DNA of 53,984 nt from positions 1 through 53,984 of the forward strand of contig NZ_BSYI01000038.1 of assembly GCF_030270585.1 (NCBI RefSeq). The letters are read 5' to 3'. Positions 28,557 to 37,076 of the stretch are shown here, one piece after another (the first letter of the stretch is position 1; each line of letters begins with the position of its first letter). The notes under the pieces are model-generated. The model was not told the DNA's origin and ran no database searches. It saw nothing but the letters and a program-made list of their open reading frames with translations. Position numbers and translations under genes: made by a program. The DNA is from Paralimibaculum aggregatum. GTDB taxonomy: Bacteria > Pseudomonadota > Alphaproteobacteria > Rhodobacterales > Rhodobacteraceae.

Positions 28557-30587
28557 ATGTTTGATCTCGGTTTCCTCGGCGCTATCGGACCAAACGTTCG
28601 GGACATCATCCTCCAGTCAGCGAGCCACCTGCGCGAAGAGCACGTGCCCGGCTGGGTTGCATTCTGGCTGCTGCTTGCGCTCGCCCTCTTTCTGGCATCG
28701 CTTCTGGTCGTGACATGGCGCAAGCGATCAGCGCTTGCCTGGCTAAGGAAAATTGTCCGGCAGACGAGCGGCGAGAGCGATTTCAGCGCACGGGTGAGCG
28801 AACTCGATCAGAAGATCGAGAAGGGTGCCCGGCGGGGCCCTCGACGCCAGGTTGCCACCGCCTGGGCCGAGTATCGCGAGACGCTTGTCGCGCATCCCGA
28901 GGGCGACGAGATCATCCAGCGCAATGCGGTCCGCCCGGGCGTCTTCTTCAACCTGGAAGATCTCCATTTCGGTCCCGGCTTCTGGCGGATCCTGCCCGGT
29001 CTCTTCGTGACGGTCGGCCTCTTCCTGACATTCCTCGGCCTGATCTCGGCCCTTCAGGCCATGGGCGAGGACATGTCCGACATGAAGGGCGCGATGACCG
29101 ACCTCCTCACTGTCGCCTCCGCAAAGTTCATCATGTCGCTCACCGGGCTCTTCTGCTCGATCGTGTTTACGGTCGGTCTCCGCCTCTGCATGGGCCGGAT
29201 CGAAAACGAGCTTCATGGGCTCAATCACGACATAGAGCGGCGCCTCAGTTTCATCAGCCTCGAGGATCTCGCGGTCGAGCAACTCGCTGCGATGCAGGAA
29301 CAGCGCGAGCATTTCCGCAAGATCGGGCTGGAACTCGTTGCCGAGCTCGGACGGCCGCTGCGGGAGGAGGTTCCCCAGGCGATTTCCAGCTCGATCGCGT
29401 CGGCCATGGAGCCCGTCCTCAGGCAGGTGGGACAGATCGGCTCCGACGGCATGAACGAGATGGTCGGCGATCTTTCGGAGCGCTTCTCGCGGGATGTCGG
29501 TGAGGCGCTCGCCCAGTCCAGCCAGCGCCTGACGGAGGCTGGCGAGCGGATTGGCGGGCTCGTCGATCGGTTGAACGCGAGCTCTGGCCAGATGGGTGGG
29601 CAGATGGAGGCCGTCGTAGAGCGACTCAACCTGGCCGTCGAGGATTTGCGCAAGACGATGGCGGAGAGCGCAAGCTCCACCACCAGCGCCTTTGCCCAGG
29701 GCGCCGAGAGCATCCTTGCTGCGATGAACCAGACGCTAGACGGAATTCGCGAGAACACCGGCGAGGGGGCCAGCGCCATGCGCACGGCCGCTGCCGACAT
29801 GAGCACAGCAGCCGATGCGATCCGATCGCAGCTGGCCGCTGCGGCGGAAGACGCCGCACGGGCAACGAAGGCACAGATGGTTGCTGCCGGCGCGGAAGCG
29901 GGCACGGCGATCACTGAGGCCGGTCAAGGGGTGCTCGGCAGCTTCGGCAAAACCGCCGAGGAGATCGCGCGCATCTCGGCCGAGATGACAACGGTCGTCG
30001 GCCAGGACGTGCTGGAGCCGATGCAGCGGATCGGCGCAGAGATCGACGCGACGGCCAAGGCGCTCGTCCATGGCTCCGATCAGGTCCGCCGCGCGAGCGA
30101 CGGTCTGCGGCTCGGCGCCGAAGCGACCACCGACGCGGCGAACAGTCTGCGCAGTTCGGCGCAGTCCGTGGCCTTGGCAACCGAGCCGGTTCGAGCCTCC
30201 GCCGAGCGGATCGAAGGCGCGACCCTCGCCCTGGCCGAAAGCACCTCTTCGGTTGCCGAGACTGCGCGCACCAATACCGAAAGCGCCCGCGACGCGCTCG
30301 AAGCGGCAAACGAGATCCTCGGCGGACAGCGAGAACAGCTGCTGGCAACGCTGGCGCACCTGCAGCAGGCGCTCCAGCGGATGCAGGGCCAAGGCGACCG
30401 CATCGACCAGCTGGACGAGAGCCTAGGCGCGGCGTTCGAGACCTTCACGAAGCATGTCAAGGAGGCGGTCGACGGGCTCTTCGGTCACGTTCGCGAGATG
30501 CAGGAACGGCTGAGCCCGGCGCTCGACACCATGCGCGAGATCGTCGATCAGGCCGAGCGCTTCAGCCCGCAGCAGCGGGGCCGCTGA
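28557..30587 (+). CDS. zorA: ZorA, MotA/ExbB-like channel subunit of Zorya defence system
   Basis: The 676-residue protein has three predicted membrane helices (residues 33-53, 144-168, 189-211). The latter two form the MotA/TolQ/ExbB proton-channel core (RILPGLFVTVGLFLTFLGL, KFIMSLTGLFCSIVFTVG). Residues 215-676 form a very long cytoplasmic coiled-coil tail rich in Ala, Glu and Gln. This is the ZorA architecture, in which a five-subunit channel drives rotation of a long intracellular tail that signals phage attack. The stop codon overlaps the zorB start (TGATG). It differs from chemotaxis receptors by its channel helices and the lack of a methyl-accepting signalling hairpin. Confidence 0.92.
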   Translation: MFDLGFLGAIGPNVRDIILQSASHLREEHVPGWVAFWLLLALALFLASLLVVTWRKRSALAWLRKIVRQTSGESDFSARVSELDQKIEKGARRGPRRQVATAWAEYRETLVAHPEGDEIIQRNAVRPGVFFNLEDLHFGPGFWRILPGLFVTVGLFLTFLGLISALQAMGEDMSDMKGAMTDLLTVASAKFIMSLTGLFCSIVFTVGLRLCMGRIENELHGLNHDIERRLSFISLEDLAVEQLAAMQEQREHFRKIGLELVAELGRPLREEVPQAISSSIASAMEPVLRQVGQIGSDGMNEMVGDLSERFSRDVGEALAQSSQRLTEAGERIGGLVDRLNASSGQMGGQMEAVVERLNLAVEDLRKTMAESASSTTSAFAQGAESILAAMNQTLDGIRENTGEGASAMRTAAADMSTAADAIRSQLAAAAEDAARATKAQMVAAGAEAGTAITEAGQGVLGSFGKTAEEIARISAEMTTVVGQDVLEPMQRIGAEIDATAKALVHGSDQVRRASDGLRLGAEATTDAANSLRSSAQSVALATEPVRASAERIEGATLALAESTSSVAETARTNTESARDALEAANEILGGQREQLLATLAHLQQALQRMQGQGDRIDQLDESLGAAFETFTKHVKEAVDGLFGHVREMQERLSPALDTMREIVDQAERFSPQQRGR

Positions 30588-31912
30588 TGCGCGGCGGCGC
30601 CGTTCGCACCAGGCACGAGGAGGAGGAAGAGTCGGTCTTCGTCTCGATGACCGACATGACGGTGAGCTTCCTCTTCATCGTGATGATATTGCTGGCCTTC
30701 TTCGCCACACAGTTCAGCGACGAGGACCTCGTTCCGCGCTCTGATCTCGTGGCCATGCGCAAGGAGCGCGATACGCTCCAGGACGAGGTCGAGCGTCTCC
30801 GACGCCAGCTCGAAGTGGCGCAGTCGGAACGCGACGAGGCGATCGAGGCGCTTGATGCGACGCGGGCCGAGCGCGACATGCTCCAGGAGGAGCGTCACAG
30901 GTTGAGCGCAGAGGTCATCCGGCTCTCCACCCTGCTCGAAGCCGCCACGCGGGCCCGCGATGAAGCCGTCGCGACACTGGACCGGGTGCGTGCAGAGCGC
31001 GACCTCCTGCTGGAGGACCGAAGGAGGCTGAGTGCTGAGATCACCCGGCTCTCCGCCCTGCTGAATGCCGCGATGCAGGCCCGCGATGAAGCCCTCGAGG
31101 CGCTGCTTCGGATGCGCGCAGAGCGCGACCTCCTGGAGGAGGAGCGTGATCGGGCGCTGGAACGGGAGGAACTCGCCCGGAACAGGATCGCGAACCTCGA
31201 GAAGAAACTCGCAAAGCGGGACAGGCACATCCGGGAGCTAGAACGGAAGATCGAGAACCTGGAGGCCACCCTCGCAAAGCTGAAACGGCGCGATCCGCTT
31301 GAAGCCTATATGGCACGGGCGGCGGCGGCACGGGCGCGCATCCTCCAGGAGCTGCGCAATGCCCTCTTGCTCGACTTCCCGGATCTGATGATCGAGATCA
31401 GCGCAGAAAGCGATGCTCTGCGTTTCCAGGGTGAGGGACTGTTCGACAAGGGACGAGACAACCTCGCACGGGGCAAGGCACAGATCGTGCGGGCGGTAGC
31501 CGACAGGCTCGCGGATATCCTGCCCTGCTATACCCTTGGCCCGCGCATGGACTGGCGCGAGGACTGCAACCCCGGTCTCGCGATCATCGAGGCGGTACAG
31601 ATCGAAGGGCATACCGACAAGGTGGGTGGTGACATCTACAACCTCGGCCTCTCGACGAGGCGCGCCAACACGACCTTTGCCACGATGTGGACCCATCGCA
31701 AGGAGCTGCTCGACTATCTCAATATTCGCGAGCAGCCGGTCCTTTCGGTCGCAGGATACGGACGAATGCGCCCCGTGGCATTCGGCGACACCGCAGAGGA
31801 CTACGCCATTAACCGGCGGATCGATCTGCGCATCATCATGCACACGCCAGCAGGGTCGGACGAGATCGAGCGCATTCGCGAGGCACTGGACATGAGGGAG
31901 GCGGAGGAATGA
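30587..31912 (+). CDS. zorB: ZorB, MotB/OmpA-like stator subunit with extended coiled coil
   Basis: The 441-residue protein has a single helix (residues 25-42) preceded by the conserved membrane Asp (D23, in SMTDMTVSFLF), the proton-carrying residue of MotB-type subunits. The C-terminal OmpA-like peptidoglycan-binding domain (about 270-420) shows EGLFDKG, IEGHTDKVGG, NLGLSTRRAN and NRRIDLRI. Between them lie nearly 190 residues of coiled coil (50-235) containing a 42-residue repeat, which makes this ZorB much longer than a helix-plus-OmpA minimum. It pairs with ZorA to form the cell-wall-anchored motor. It overlaps zorA by one base and zorC by four. Confidence 0.92.
   Translation: MRGGAVRTRHEEEEESVFVSMTDMTVSFLFIVMILLAFFATQFSDEDLVPRSDLVAMRKERDTLQDEVERLRRQLEVAQSERDEAIEALDATRAERDMLQEERHRLSAEVIRLSTLLEAATRARDEAVATLDRVRAERDLLLEDRRRLSAEITRLSALLNAAMQARDEALEALLRMRAERDLLEEERDRALEREELARNRIANLEKKLAKRDRHIRELERKIENLEATLAKLKRRDPLEAYMARAAAARARILQELRNALLLDFPDLMIEISAESDALRFQGEGLFDKGRDNLARGKAQIVRAVADRLADILPCYTLGPRMDWREDCNPGLAIIEAVQIEGHTDKVGGDIYNLGLSTRRANTTFATMWTHRKELLDYLNIREQPVLSVAGYGRMRPVAFGDTAEDYAINRRIDLRIIMHTPAGSDEIERIREALDMREAEE
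30833..31168 (+). repeat. 42-residue tandem repeat in the ZorB coiled coil
   Basis: ZorB residues 83-124, 125-166 and 167-194 are 2.6 copies of one unit. Each begins DEA, continues with a short variable stretch and RAERD, and the first two share RLSAE, RLS and LL at the same positions. The unit is 126 bp, so copy-number change would keep the frame. It lengthens the segment between the membrane helix and the wall-binding domain in 42-residue (six-heptad) steps. Confidence 0.85.
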
Positions 31913-33228
31913 CCCCTCTTGGGCGGTTCGCGCGGCTGGCGAGTTTAGCGCCCCCTGCCCTGCCGGCGCTCAATCATCTAGACCGCTCGGTACGGGCAGT
32001 GCTGCAGCGTTGGCCCGATGCTCTTCCGGAGGTCTCGGAACGGAATCGGGAAGCCATCGTCATGGCCTTTCGCGAGCGGTTCGAGACCGGAACCTGGGAG
32101 AACACGCGCCTGTCCTTCGTGACCCGTGCCGCGCGTGTGCTCTTCGAGCCGGATTTCCGCGACCGGCCGGAGTTCGGGTCTCTCCGCCGCTTCTGCATCG
32201 ACGAAGTGCGCGCCTCCACGAGGGCGGGCTTCCTGAACCCGATGTTCTCCATATATCTCGCAAGTTACCTCCCCGGCGCTGCGCATACGCGGGCTCTCGC
32301 CACGGCCCTGGCCGAAGCCCGGCCACGGCTCGGCACGCGCTGGAAGCGGCTGTTCGAGAGCTTTCCGCGCGTTCTCGATCCGGTGGAAGCTCCGGAGGAC
32401 ATCGCCCGCGTGATGATCAACATGGCGCGTCCCTGGGCCGAGTTGAAGGCTCTTGGCATCGTCAGCCCGCACGGGCCGGGGTTGATGCAGCACGCCCATC
32501 TGGCCTATCTGCGCCTGCTCCGTCCGCACCTGCGCGAGCCGGAGCGCATCGAACGCCTGCTTGGCTGGCTGAAGCCCGAGGGTCAGAGCGCCCTGGCTTC
32601 CGGCGCGACGGAAGCGATCGAGGCATTGCTCGAGCCCTGGCTCACCGACTACCCGCCGGAAGCGGTGCGTGACCTGCTGGTCGAGCGGCTCCTGTCGATT
32701 TATGGCGACCCGCGGCTCCCATCGGCCAATCACTGGGCGGGGGTGGGAAAGGCGCCGAAGGCGCTCATGCTCCGCTGGCTGACCCGCGCGGACATGCAGT
32801 TCTTCATGGGTGTGGTGACCGCAACGCAGGATAGCCACATGTGGCCACCGCGACGAGATTTCTGGATGAAGCTCTATGAGCAGGGCCGTATCGATGCCGC
32901 CTGGGTTGCCTTCTGTCCCTCTGCAGCGGAGTACGCCCGCAAACACCTGATGCGCGAAGAAGGCCCCAGCAACGGGATGAGGTTCGGGCGGCAGACCGCG
33001 CGTGCCAATCGCGCCAACACCTCACTTCTAGTCATGAAAATCGGGCGGAAGATCGTGATCGACGGATGTCACAACTACAAGACGCACATATTTGATGAAT
33101 CTGAAGAAGCTTGCCCACAGTTGTTCAGGAGTTCTTACGATTGCGAGAAGGTGCGTTTTTCGTCGACCAGGTCTAGGTCACACTCTCCGTATCCAGCTTG
33201 GGAGCGCTGGGTAATGATGAACATCTGA
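31909..33228 (+). CDS. zorC: ZorC, EH-signature protein of type I Zorya
   Basis: The 439-residue soluble protein starts with an ATGA overlap on zorB and has GGAGGA upstream. It is rich in helices and Trp/Arg (RRFCIDEVRASTRAGFLNP, FSIYLASYLPGAAHTRALA, LLRPHLREPERIERLLGWL). The C-terminal region (TRADMQFFMGVVTATQDSHM to the end) matches the EH-signature domain that defines ZorC in type I systems. ZorC is thought to bind DNA and act with ZorD downstream of motor signalling. The last 70 codons are clearly AT-richer than the rest. Identification relies mainly on position between zorB and the SNF2 helicase and on overall character. Confidence 0.82.
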   Translation: MTPLGRFARLASLAPPALPALNHLDRSVRAVLQRWPDALPEVSERNREAIVMAFRERFETGTWENTRLSFVTRAARVLFEPDFRDRPEFGSLRRFCIDEVRASTRAGFLNPMFSIYLASYLPGAAHTRALATALAEARPRLGTRWKRLFESFPRVLDPVEAPEDIARVMINMARPWAELKALGIVSPHGPGLMQHAHLAYLRLLRPHLREPERIERLLGWLKPEGQSALASGATEAIEALLEPWLTDYPPEAVRDLLVERLLSIYGDPRLPSANHWAGVGKAPKALMLRWLTRADMQFFMGVVTATQDSHMWPPRRDFWMKLYEQGRIDAAWVAFCPSAAEYARKHLMREEGPSNGMRFGRQTARANRANTSLLVMKIGRKIVIDGCHNYKTHIFDESEEACPQLFRSSYDCEKVRFSSTRSRSHSPYPAWERWVMMNI

Positions 33229-33233
33229 AGAAT

Positions 33234-36200
33234 ATGGCTTTCGATTTCTCTCATGATGCCAATGGCATAACGCTCACGATGCTGCCGGATCGGCGATCGG
33301 TGATCGGGCGGCTGCTCGCGCCGCGCGCACCGGTCAGTCTCGATGCGCTCTCGGCAAATGATCGGGCACTGGCCTTTGCGCTTGCCGATCTGCGGGCGCT
33401 CGCAGACAGCCATCCGGGCGAGCTCACCATTGGCACCGACCGCATTCAAATCAGCCACAGGATCGCCGCTGGACTCGATCAGCGCGCTGCCGAGGCACTC
33501 GGACTGCCGCCGCTGGTGGATCTTGTCTTCCGCACGGATGTCGAGGGATCCCTCGGCACCTCCAGTTTTCGCCTCAGACACGAATGGTTGAAGCTCGGTC
33601 GGCGGCAGGCGCCCCGACGCATCGGGGCAATCCTCGAGACCTCCGACGGGCCGCGTCGCCTGCCCGCGTGGCTGCTCGAGGCCGTGGAGGTCGCTGAAGC
33701 ATTCGTTCCGGGAAGCGACGAGGCGGCGCACTGGGAGGCGCTCGCCCGTTTCCGGCAGGCCCTGGACCCCGGCATCCGCATCTCGGCGAGGGACAGGGCC
33801 GCGCGCGTATCGATCACGGATTTCCTTCAGGGGTTGGAGGTGCGGCTCGCGGACCGCTTCTCCATCTCCCCCGGCCGGAATGCACGGGGCGAGGAGGACT
33901 TCGAGATCGTCCCCTTCTCGGAGCAGGCATTGGCGGCGCGCTCGGACGGCGAGACCGGGATCTCCGAAGCCGAGGGCGAGCTTGGCGGTGCGCAACTCGG
34001 TCGCTTCCAACGGCGCGTCCGGACAAGCGGAGCGCTTGCAGCCTATCGGGTGGGAGACGGCAGCTACCTCGTGGTCGACCGCGGCGCACGGCCCGTGCTC
34101 GAGGTCATGTCGCGGATGCAGAACGCGCCGCACGCCGAACGCGCGGCCTTCATGCGGAACCCGGTGCCACAGATCACCGAGGCAGTGGAGAAGGCCCTCA
34201 GAGAGGCCGGCAAGCTCGAGGGCCTGTCACCGGCCGGCGAGGAAGAGATGATCGAGGCTGCGGTCGGTCCGTGTCTCGTCGAGACAGAAGAGTATGGCGC
34301 ATACTCCGCGAGGGTGACGGGCAAGACGGCCTATGTGCCGCCCGCACAAAGCGTATCGGAGAGTCAGACCACCTGGCTGCCAGAGCACTTCCCCGATCCG
34401 CTCATCCGCAAGATGCGCGGAATGAGCCCGGAGGCACTGGACGCAACCTGCGAGGGCATTCGCGAAGCGATCGCCGAAGGCCGAGAGACCGTCGATCTGG
34501 ACGGTCATACATTGCCCGCCGACGAGGATACGCTCAACGCAGTCAAGCTGCAGGCAGATGCCAATCGCGCGGCCGCCGAACAACCGCCTGTGGACCAGGC
34601 GGAGGCGGCTGAAGCGCTTGCAGCCTCGGAAGAAGCGGCGCCCGATAGGGGCCCTCCCATCGTCGTCGCCACACGGGACAATTTCGAGGAGCTTGGCTGG
34701 CGCCCGGAGCGCGGACCGCGGACAGCCCTCATCGCGCCGACAGAGCCCGAAGGCATCCGCTCAACCCTAAAGGCGCACCAGTCAGAGGCCCTCGCCTGGC
34801 AGATCGCCGCCTGGCGGGCTGGCTTGCCGGGTGTGCTCAATGCCGACGAACAGGGCCTTGGCAAGACACTGCAGACCATCGCCTTCCTCCGCTGGCTCAA
34901 GAGCCACATGGCCAGGCCCGAAGCAGAGATGCGGGGGCCGGTGCTGGTGGTCGCGCCGACATCCCTCTTGGAGAACTGGGAAGCCGAGGTGGCCCTGCAT
35001 CTCGAGGAGCCGGGCCTCGGTCATCTCATGCGGCTCTACGGCTCCGCTCTCGGCGGTTTCAAGAAGACCGGCGCGCGCGGTTTCGACACGCAGTCCGGCG
35101 AGGAGCGGCTCGACTTCTCGCTGCTGCACGAGGCCATCGCCGAGGGCCGCGCACACCGATTCTGGATCCTCACCACCTATACGACGCTCGCCAACTATCA
35201 GCACTCGCTCGCCCGAATTCCCTTCTCGGCGGTTGTCTTTGACGAGATTCAGGCACTCAAGAACCCCGCCTCACTTCGTGCCGTCGCCGCGCGCGCGGTG
35301 AACGCGGATTTCCGCATCGGGCTCACCGGCACGCCTATCGAGAACAGCGCAGTCGATCTCTGGGCGATCATGGACCAGCTTTGCCCCGGTGCTCTCGACA
35401 CGCTTGCGGAGTTCCGCGGCCGATACGGAACGCCCAGCGCGGACAACATGGAGGAGCTGCACGGCCGCGTCTTCCGGGCGCAAGCCGATCTTCCACCTCT
35501 TGCGCTACGCCGCCTGAAGGAGACCGTTGCCCGCGACCTGCCCAGCAAGACCCGCCGTCTGCATCCGAGGCTGATGCCGCTCGCACAGGCTGCCGCCTAT
35601 GAGGGCGCCCGCGACAAGCTCGCCGAAGGCGCGCGCGGCTCGGCTCTCAAGATGCTCCACCACATCAGAACGGTTTCCGTCCATCCCGACCTCGACGCCG
35701 AGTTGTCGGACGACGACTTCATCGCGACCTCGGCGCGGCTGCGCGCGAGCTTTGCCATCCTCGACGGTATCCGTCAGCGGCGCGAGCGCGCGCTCGTCTT
35801 CATCGAGCACCGGCGCATGCAGTACCGCTTTGCCGAACTTGCACGGCAACGCTACGGGCTCAACCGTATAGACATCATCAATGGCGACACGCCGATCCGC
35901 GACCGGCAGGCCATCGTCAGGCACTTCCAGCGGCACCTGGTCGAGGACAGCGGGTTCGACCTTCTCGTGCTCGGCCCGAAGGCCGCTGGTACCGGCTTGA
36001 CGCTCACCGCCGCCACGCATGTGATTCACCTCTCGCGCTGGTGGAACCCCGCGGTAGAGGAGCAATGCAACGATCGCATCCACAGGATCGGACAGACGCA
36101 ACCCGTGACGATCCATGTCCCGATGGCGATCCATCAGAGCCGCCGCGAGAACTCGTTCGACTGTCTCCTGCACAGCCTGATGACACGCAAGCGCCGCCTC

Positions 36201-36386
36201 GCGAGTTCCGCACTCTGGCCAATGGGCGACACCAGGGAGGATGCCGCGGCGCTGCAGAACGGCTTGTCGAGCGGTCAGGCCTCGACCGAAGGCGATCCGA
36301 TCGTGGCATCGATCTCAGCGATGTTTGCGCGCGACGGTTCTCCGCCACCCGATTTCGCATCCGACGGGTCAGTGGTGTTTGACTGA
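33234..36386 (+). CDS. zorD: ZorD, SNF2-type helicase effector of Zorya
   Basis: The 1050-residue protein has about 500 residues of Zorya-specific N-terminal region followed by a SNF2/SWI2 helicase core. Walker A lies in ADEQGLGKTLQT (near residue 540), the DExx box is DEIQ (near 670, FDEIQALKNP), GLTGTPIENS is motif III, and motifs V/VI lie in LVLGPKAAGTGLTLT and QCNDRIHRIGQTQP (near 944). ZorD is the nucleic-acid-acting effector. I chose the ATG at 33234, five bases after the zorC stop; a TTG at 33198 overlapping zorC would add 12 residues. The gene is intact and closes the type I operon. Confidence 0.92.
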   Translation: MAFDFSHDANGITLTMLPDRRSVIGRLLAPRAPVSLDALSANDRALAFALADLRALADSHPGELTIGTDRIQISHRIAAGLDQRAAEALGLPPLVDLVFRTDVEGSLGTSSFRLRHEWLKLGRRQAPRRIGAILETSDGPRRLPAWLLEAVEVAEAFVPGSDEAAHWEALARFRQALDPGIRISARDRAARVSITDFLQGLEVRLADRFSISPGRNARGEEDFEIVPFSEQALAARSDGETGISEAEGELGGAQLGRFQRRVRTSGALAAYRVGDGSYLVVDRGARPVLEVMSRMQNAPHAERAAFMRNPVPQITEAVEKALREAGKLEGLSPAGEEEMIEAAVGPCLVETEEYGAYSARVTGKTAYVPPAQSVSESQTTWLPEHFPDPLIRKMRGMSPEALDATCEGIREAIAEGRETVDLDGHTLPADEDTLNAVKLQADANRAAAEQPPVDQAEAAEALAASEEAAPDRGPPIVVATRDNFEELGWRPERGPRTALIAPTEPEGIRSTLKAHQSEALAWQIAAWRAGLPGVLNADEQGLGKTLQTIAFLRWLKSHMARPEAEMRGPVLVVAPTSLLENWEAEVALHLEEPGLGHLMRLYGSALGGFKKTGARGFDTQSGEERLDFSLLHEAIAEGRAHRFWILTTYTTLANYQHSLARIPFSAVVFDEIQALKNPASLRAVAARAVNADFRIGLTGTPIENSAVDLWAIMDQLCPGALDTLAEFRGRYGTPSADNMEELHGRVFRAQADLPPLALRRLKETVARDLPSKTRRLHPRLMPLAQAAAYEGARDKLAEGARGSALKMLHHIRTVSVHPDLDAELSDDDFIATSARLRASFAILDGIRQRRERALVFIEHRRMQYRFAELARQRYGLNRIDIINGDTPIRDRQAIVRHFQRHLVEDSGFDLLVLGPKAAGTGLTLTAATHVIHLSRWWNPAVEEQCNDRIHRIGQTQPVTIHVPMAIHQSRRENSFDCLLHSLMTRKRRLASSALWPMGDTREDAAALQNGLSSGQASTEGDPIVASISAMFARDGSPPPDFASDGSVVFD

Positions 36387-36419
36387 TCCACCCATCTCCG
36401 TGGAGCGCCATCAGGGGGC

Positions 36420-36478
36420 AAGGTTAGAAGGACCGGGGCAGGCGCCGGACGCTGAAGCGGGGCCGGAAGAAGAGGTCA
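36420..36478 (+). mobile_element. Short IS5-type transposase fragment downstream of zorD
   Basis: About 50 bases (the core being GGCAGGCGCCGGACGCTGAA and GCGGGGCCGGAAGAAGA) are nearly identical to the part of the larger IS5-family transposase at 38.8-38.9 kb that encodes DRRWTLKRGRKK, but lie in the opposite orientation. The fragment starts 35 bases after the zorD stop codon and has no longer reading frame. Confidence 0.7.
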
Positions 36479-36555
36479 TATCCCGGTGCGTGGTGTAGCT
36501 GGGGCGGTCATCGGGATGCTCGGTAGGGTGGGATTGCGAGAGCCAGCCCGAACCG

Positions 36556-36840
36556 TGCTGTGACCCCCGGTATTCACCCCTTGAAGCCAGAGTCCGACGG
36601 TCAGCATGGCGCTCGCGCGCCGACGGAGCAATGGGCGATCCGCGCAGCGGTTCTGTTGCGCGGAGCGGTTCGCCCATTGCGGTGAGTTGGGCGGCGTAGG
36701 CCGCGGGTGTGGCGTATCCCAAGGCCGAAACTGGGCAGTGCTGGTTGTAGTCGGCAACCCAACGCGCGACGGCCTCTCTGGCTTGGTCGAGGCCTAAGAA
36801 CAGCGTCTCGTTTAGATGGCGCAATCGGGACTCAGTCCTC
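36556..36840 (-). mobile_element. IS3-family OrfB C-terminal fragment
   Basis: The minus-strand reading LRHLNETLFLGLDQAREAVA, then RWVADYNQHCPVSALGYATP and AAYAAQLTAMGEPLRATEPL, is the end of an IS3-family DDE transposase (the usual DYNxxRPHSALGY block, here HCPVSALGY), followed by the family's variable tail. The catalytic Asp residues lie upstream and are missing. It was probably cut by the event that brought in the IS110 fragment beside it. Confidence 0.8.
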
Positions 36841-36873
36841 GGGATCGCCGGTAGTCTCCTTGCCGGTAGTACC

Positions 36874-37035
36874 ATGACCGGGAGAACGACCACGACTAAA
36901 GTATTGTTCGCGGGCCTTGATGTCTCGCTTGAAATGACCAGCATCTGCGTTGTCGATGCTGACGGCAGAATAGTCTTTGAAGAAAAAGCGGTTTCGGACC
37001 CTACGGATATCAGTGAGGCGTTTCCGCCGGTCGGT
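36874..37035 (+). mobile_element. IS110-family transposase N-terminal fragment
   Basis: MTGRTTTTKVLFAGLDVSLE, followed by MTSICVVDADGRIVF and KAVSDPTDISEAF, is the start of an IS110 (DEDD) transposase, including the first catalytic Asp (GLDVS). After about 54 residues the match ends, and the frame runs into the upstream region of the sigma-factor gene. It differs from the IS110 remnant at 41.4-42.8 kb. Confidence 0.8.
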
Positions 37036-37076
37036 GCGATCCTGCGCGCCGGCCGGCTGCATCGGGAGGACATGGC

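Noticed and set aside
28557-30587. ZorA read as a methyl-accepting chemotaxis protein because of its long Ala/Glu-rich coiled coil
   Set aside because: The two central helices have the MotA/ExbB channel pattern, there is no MCP signalling hairpin, and zorB, zorC and zorD follow.
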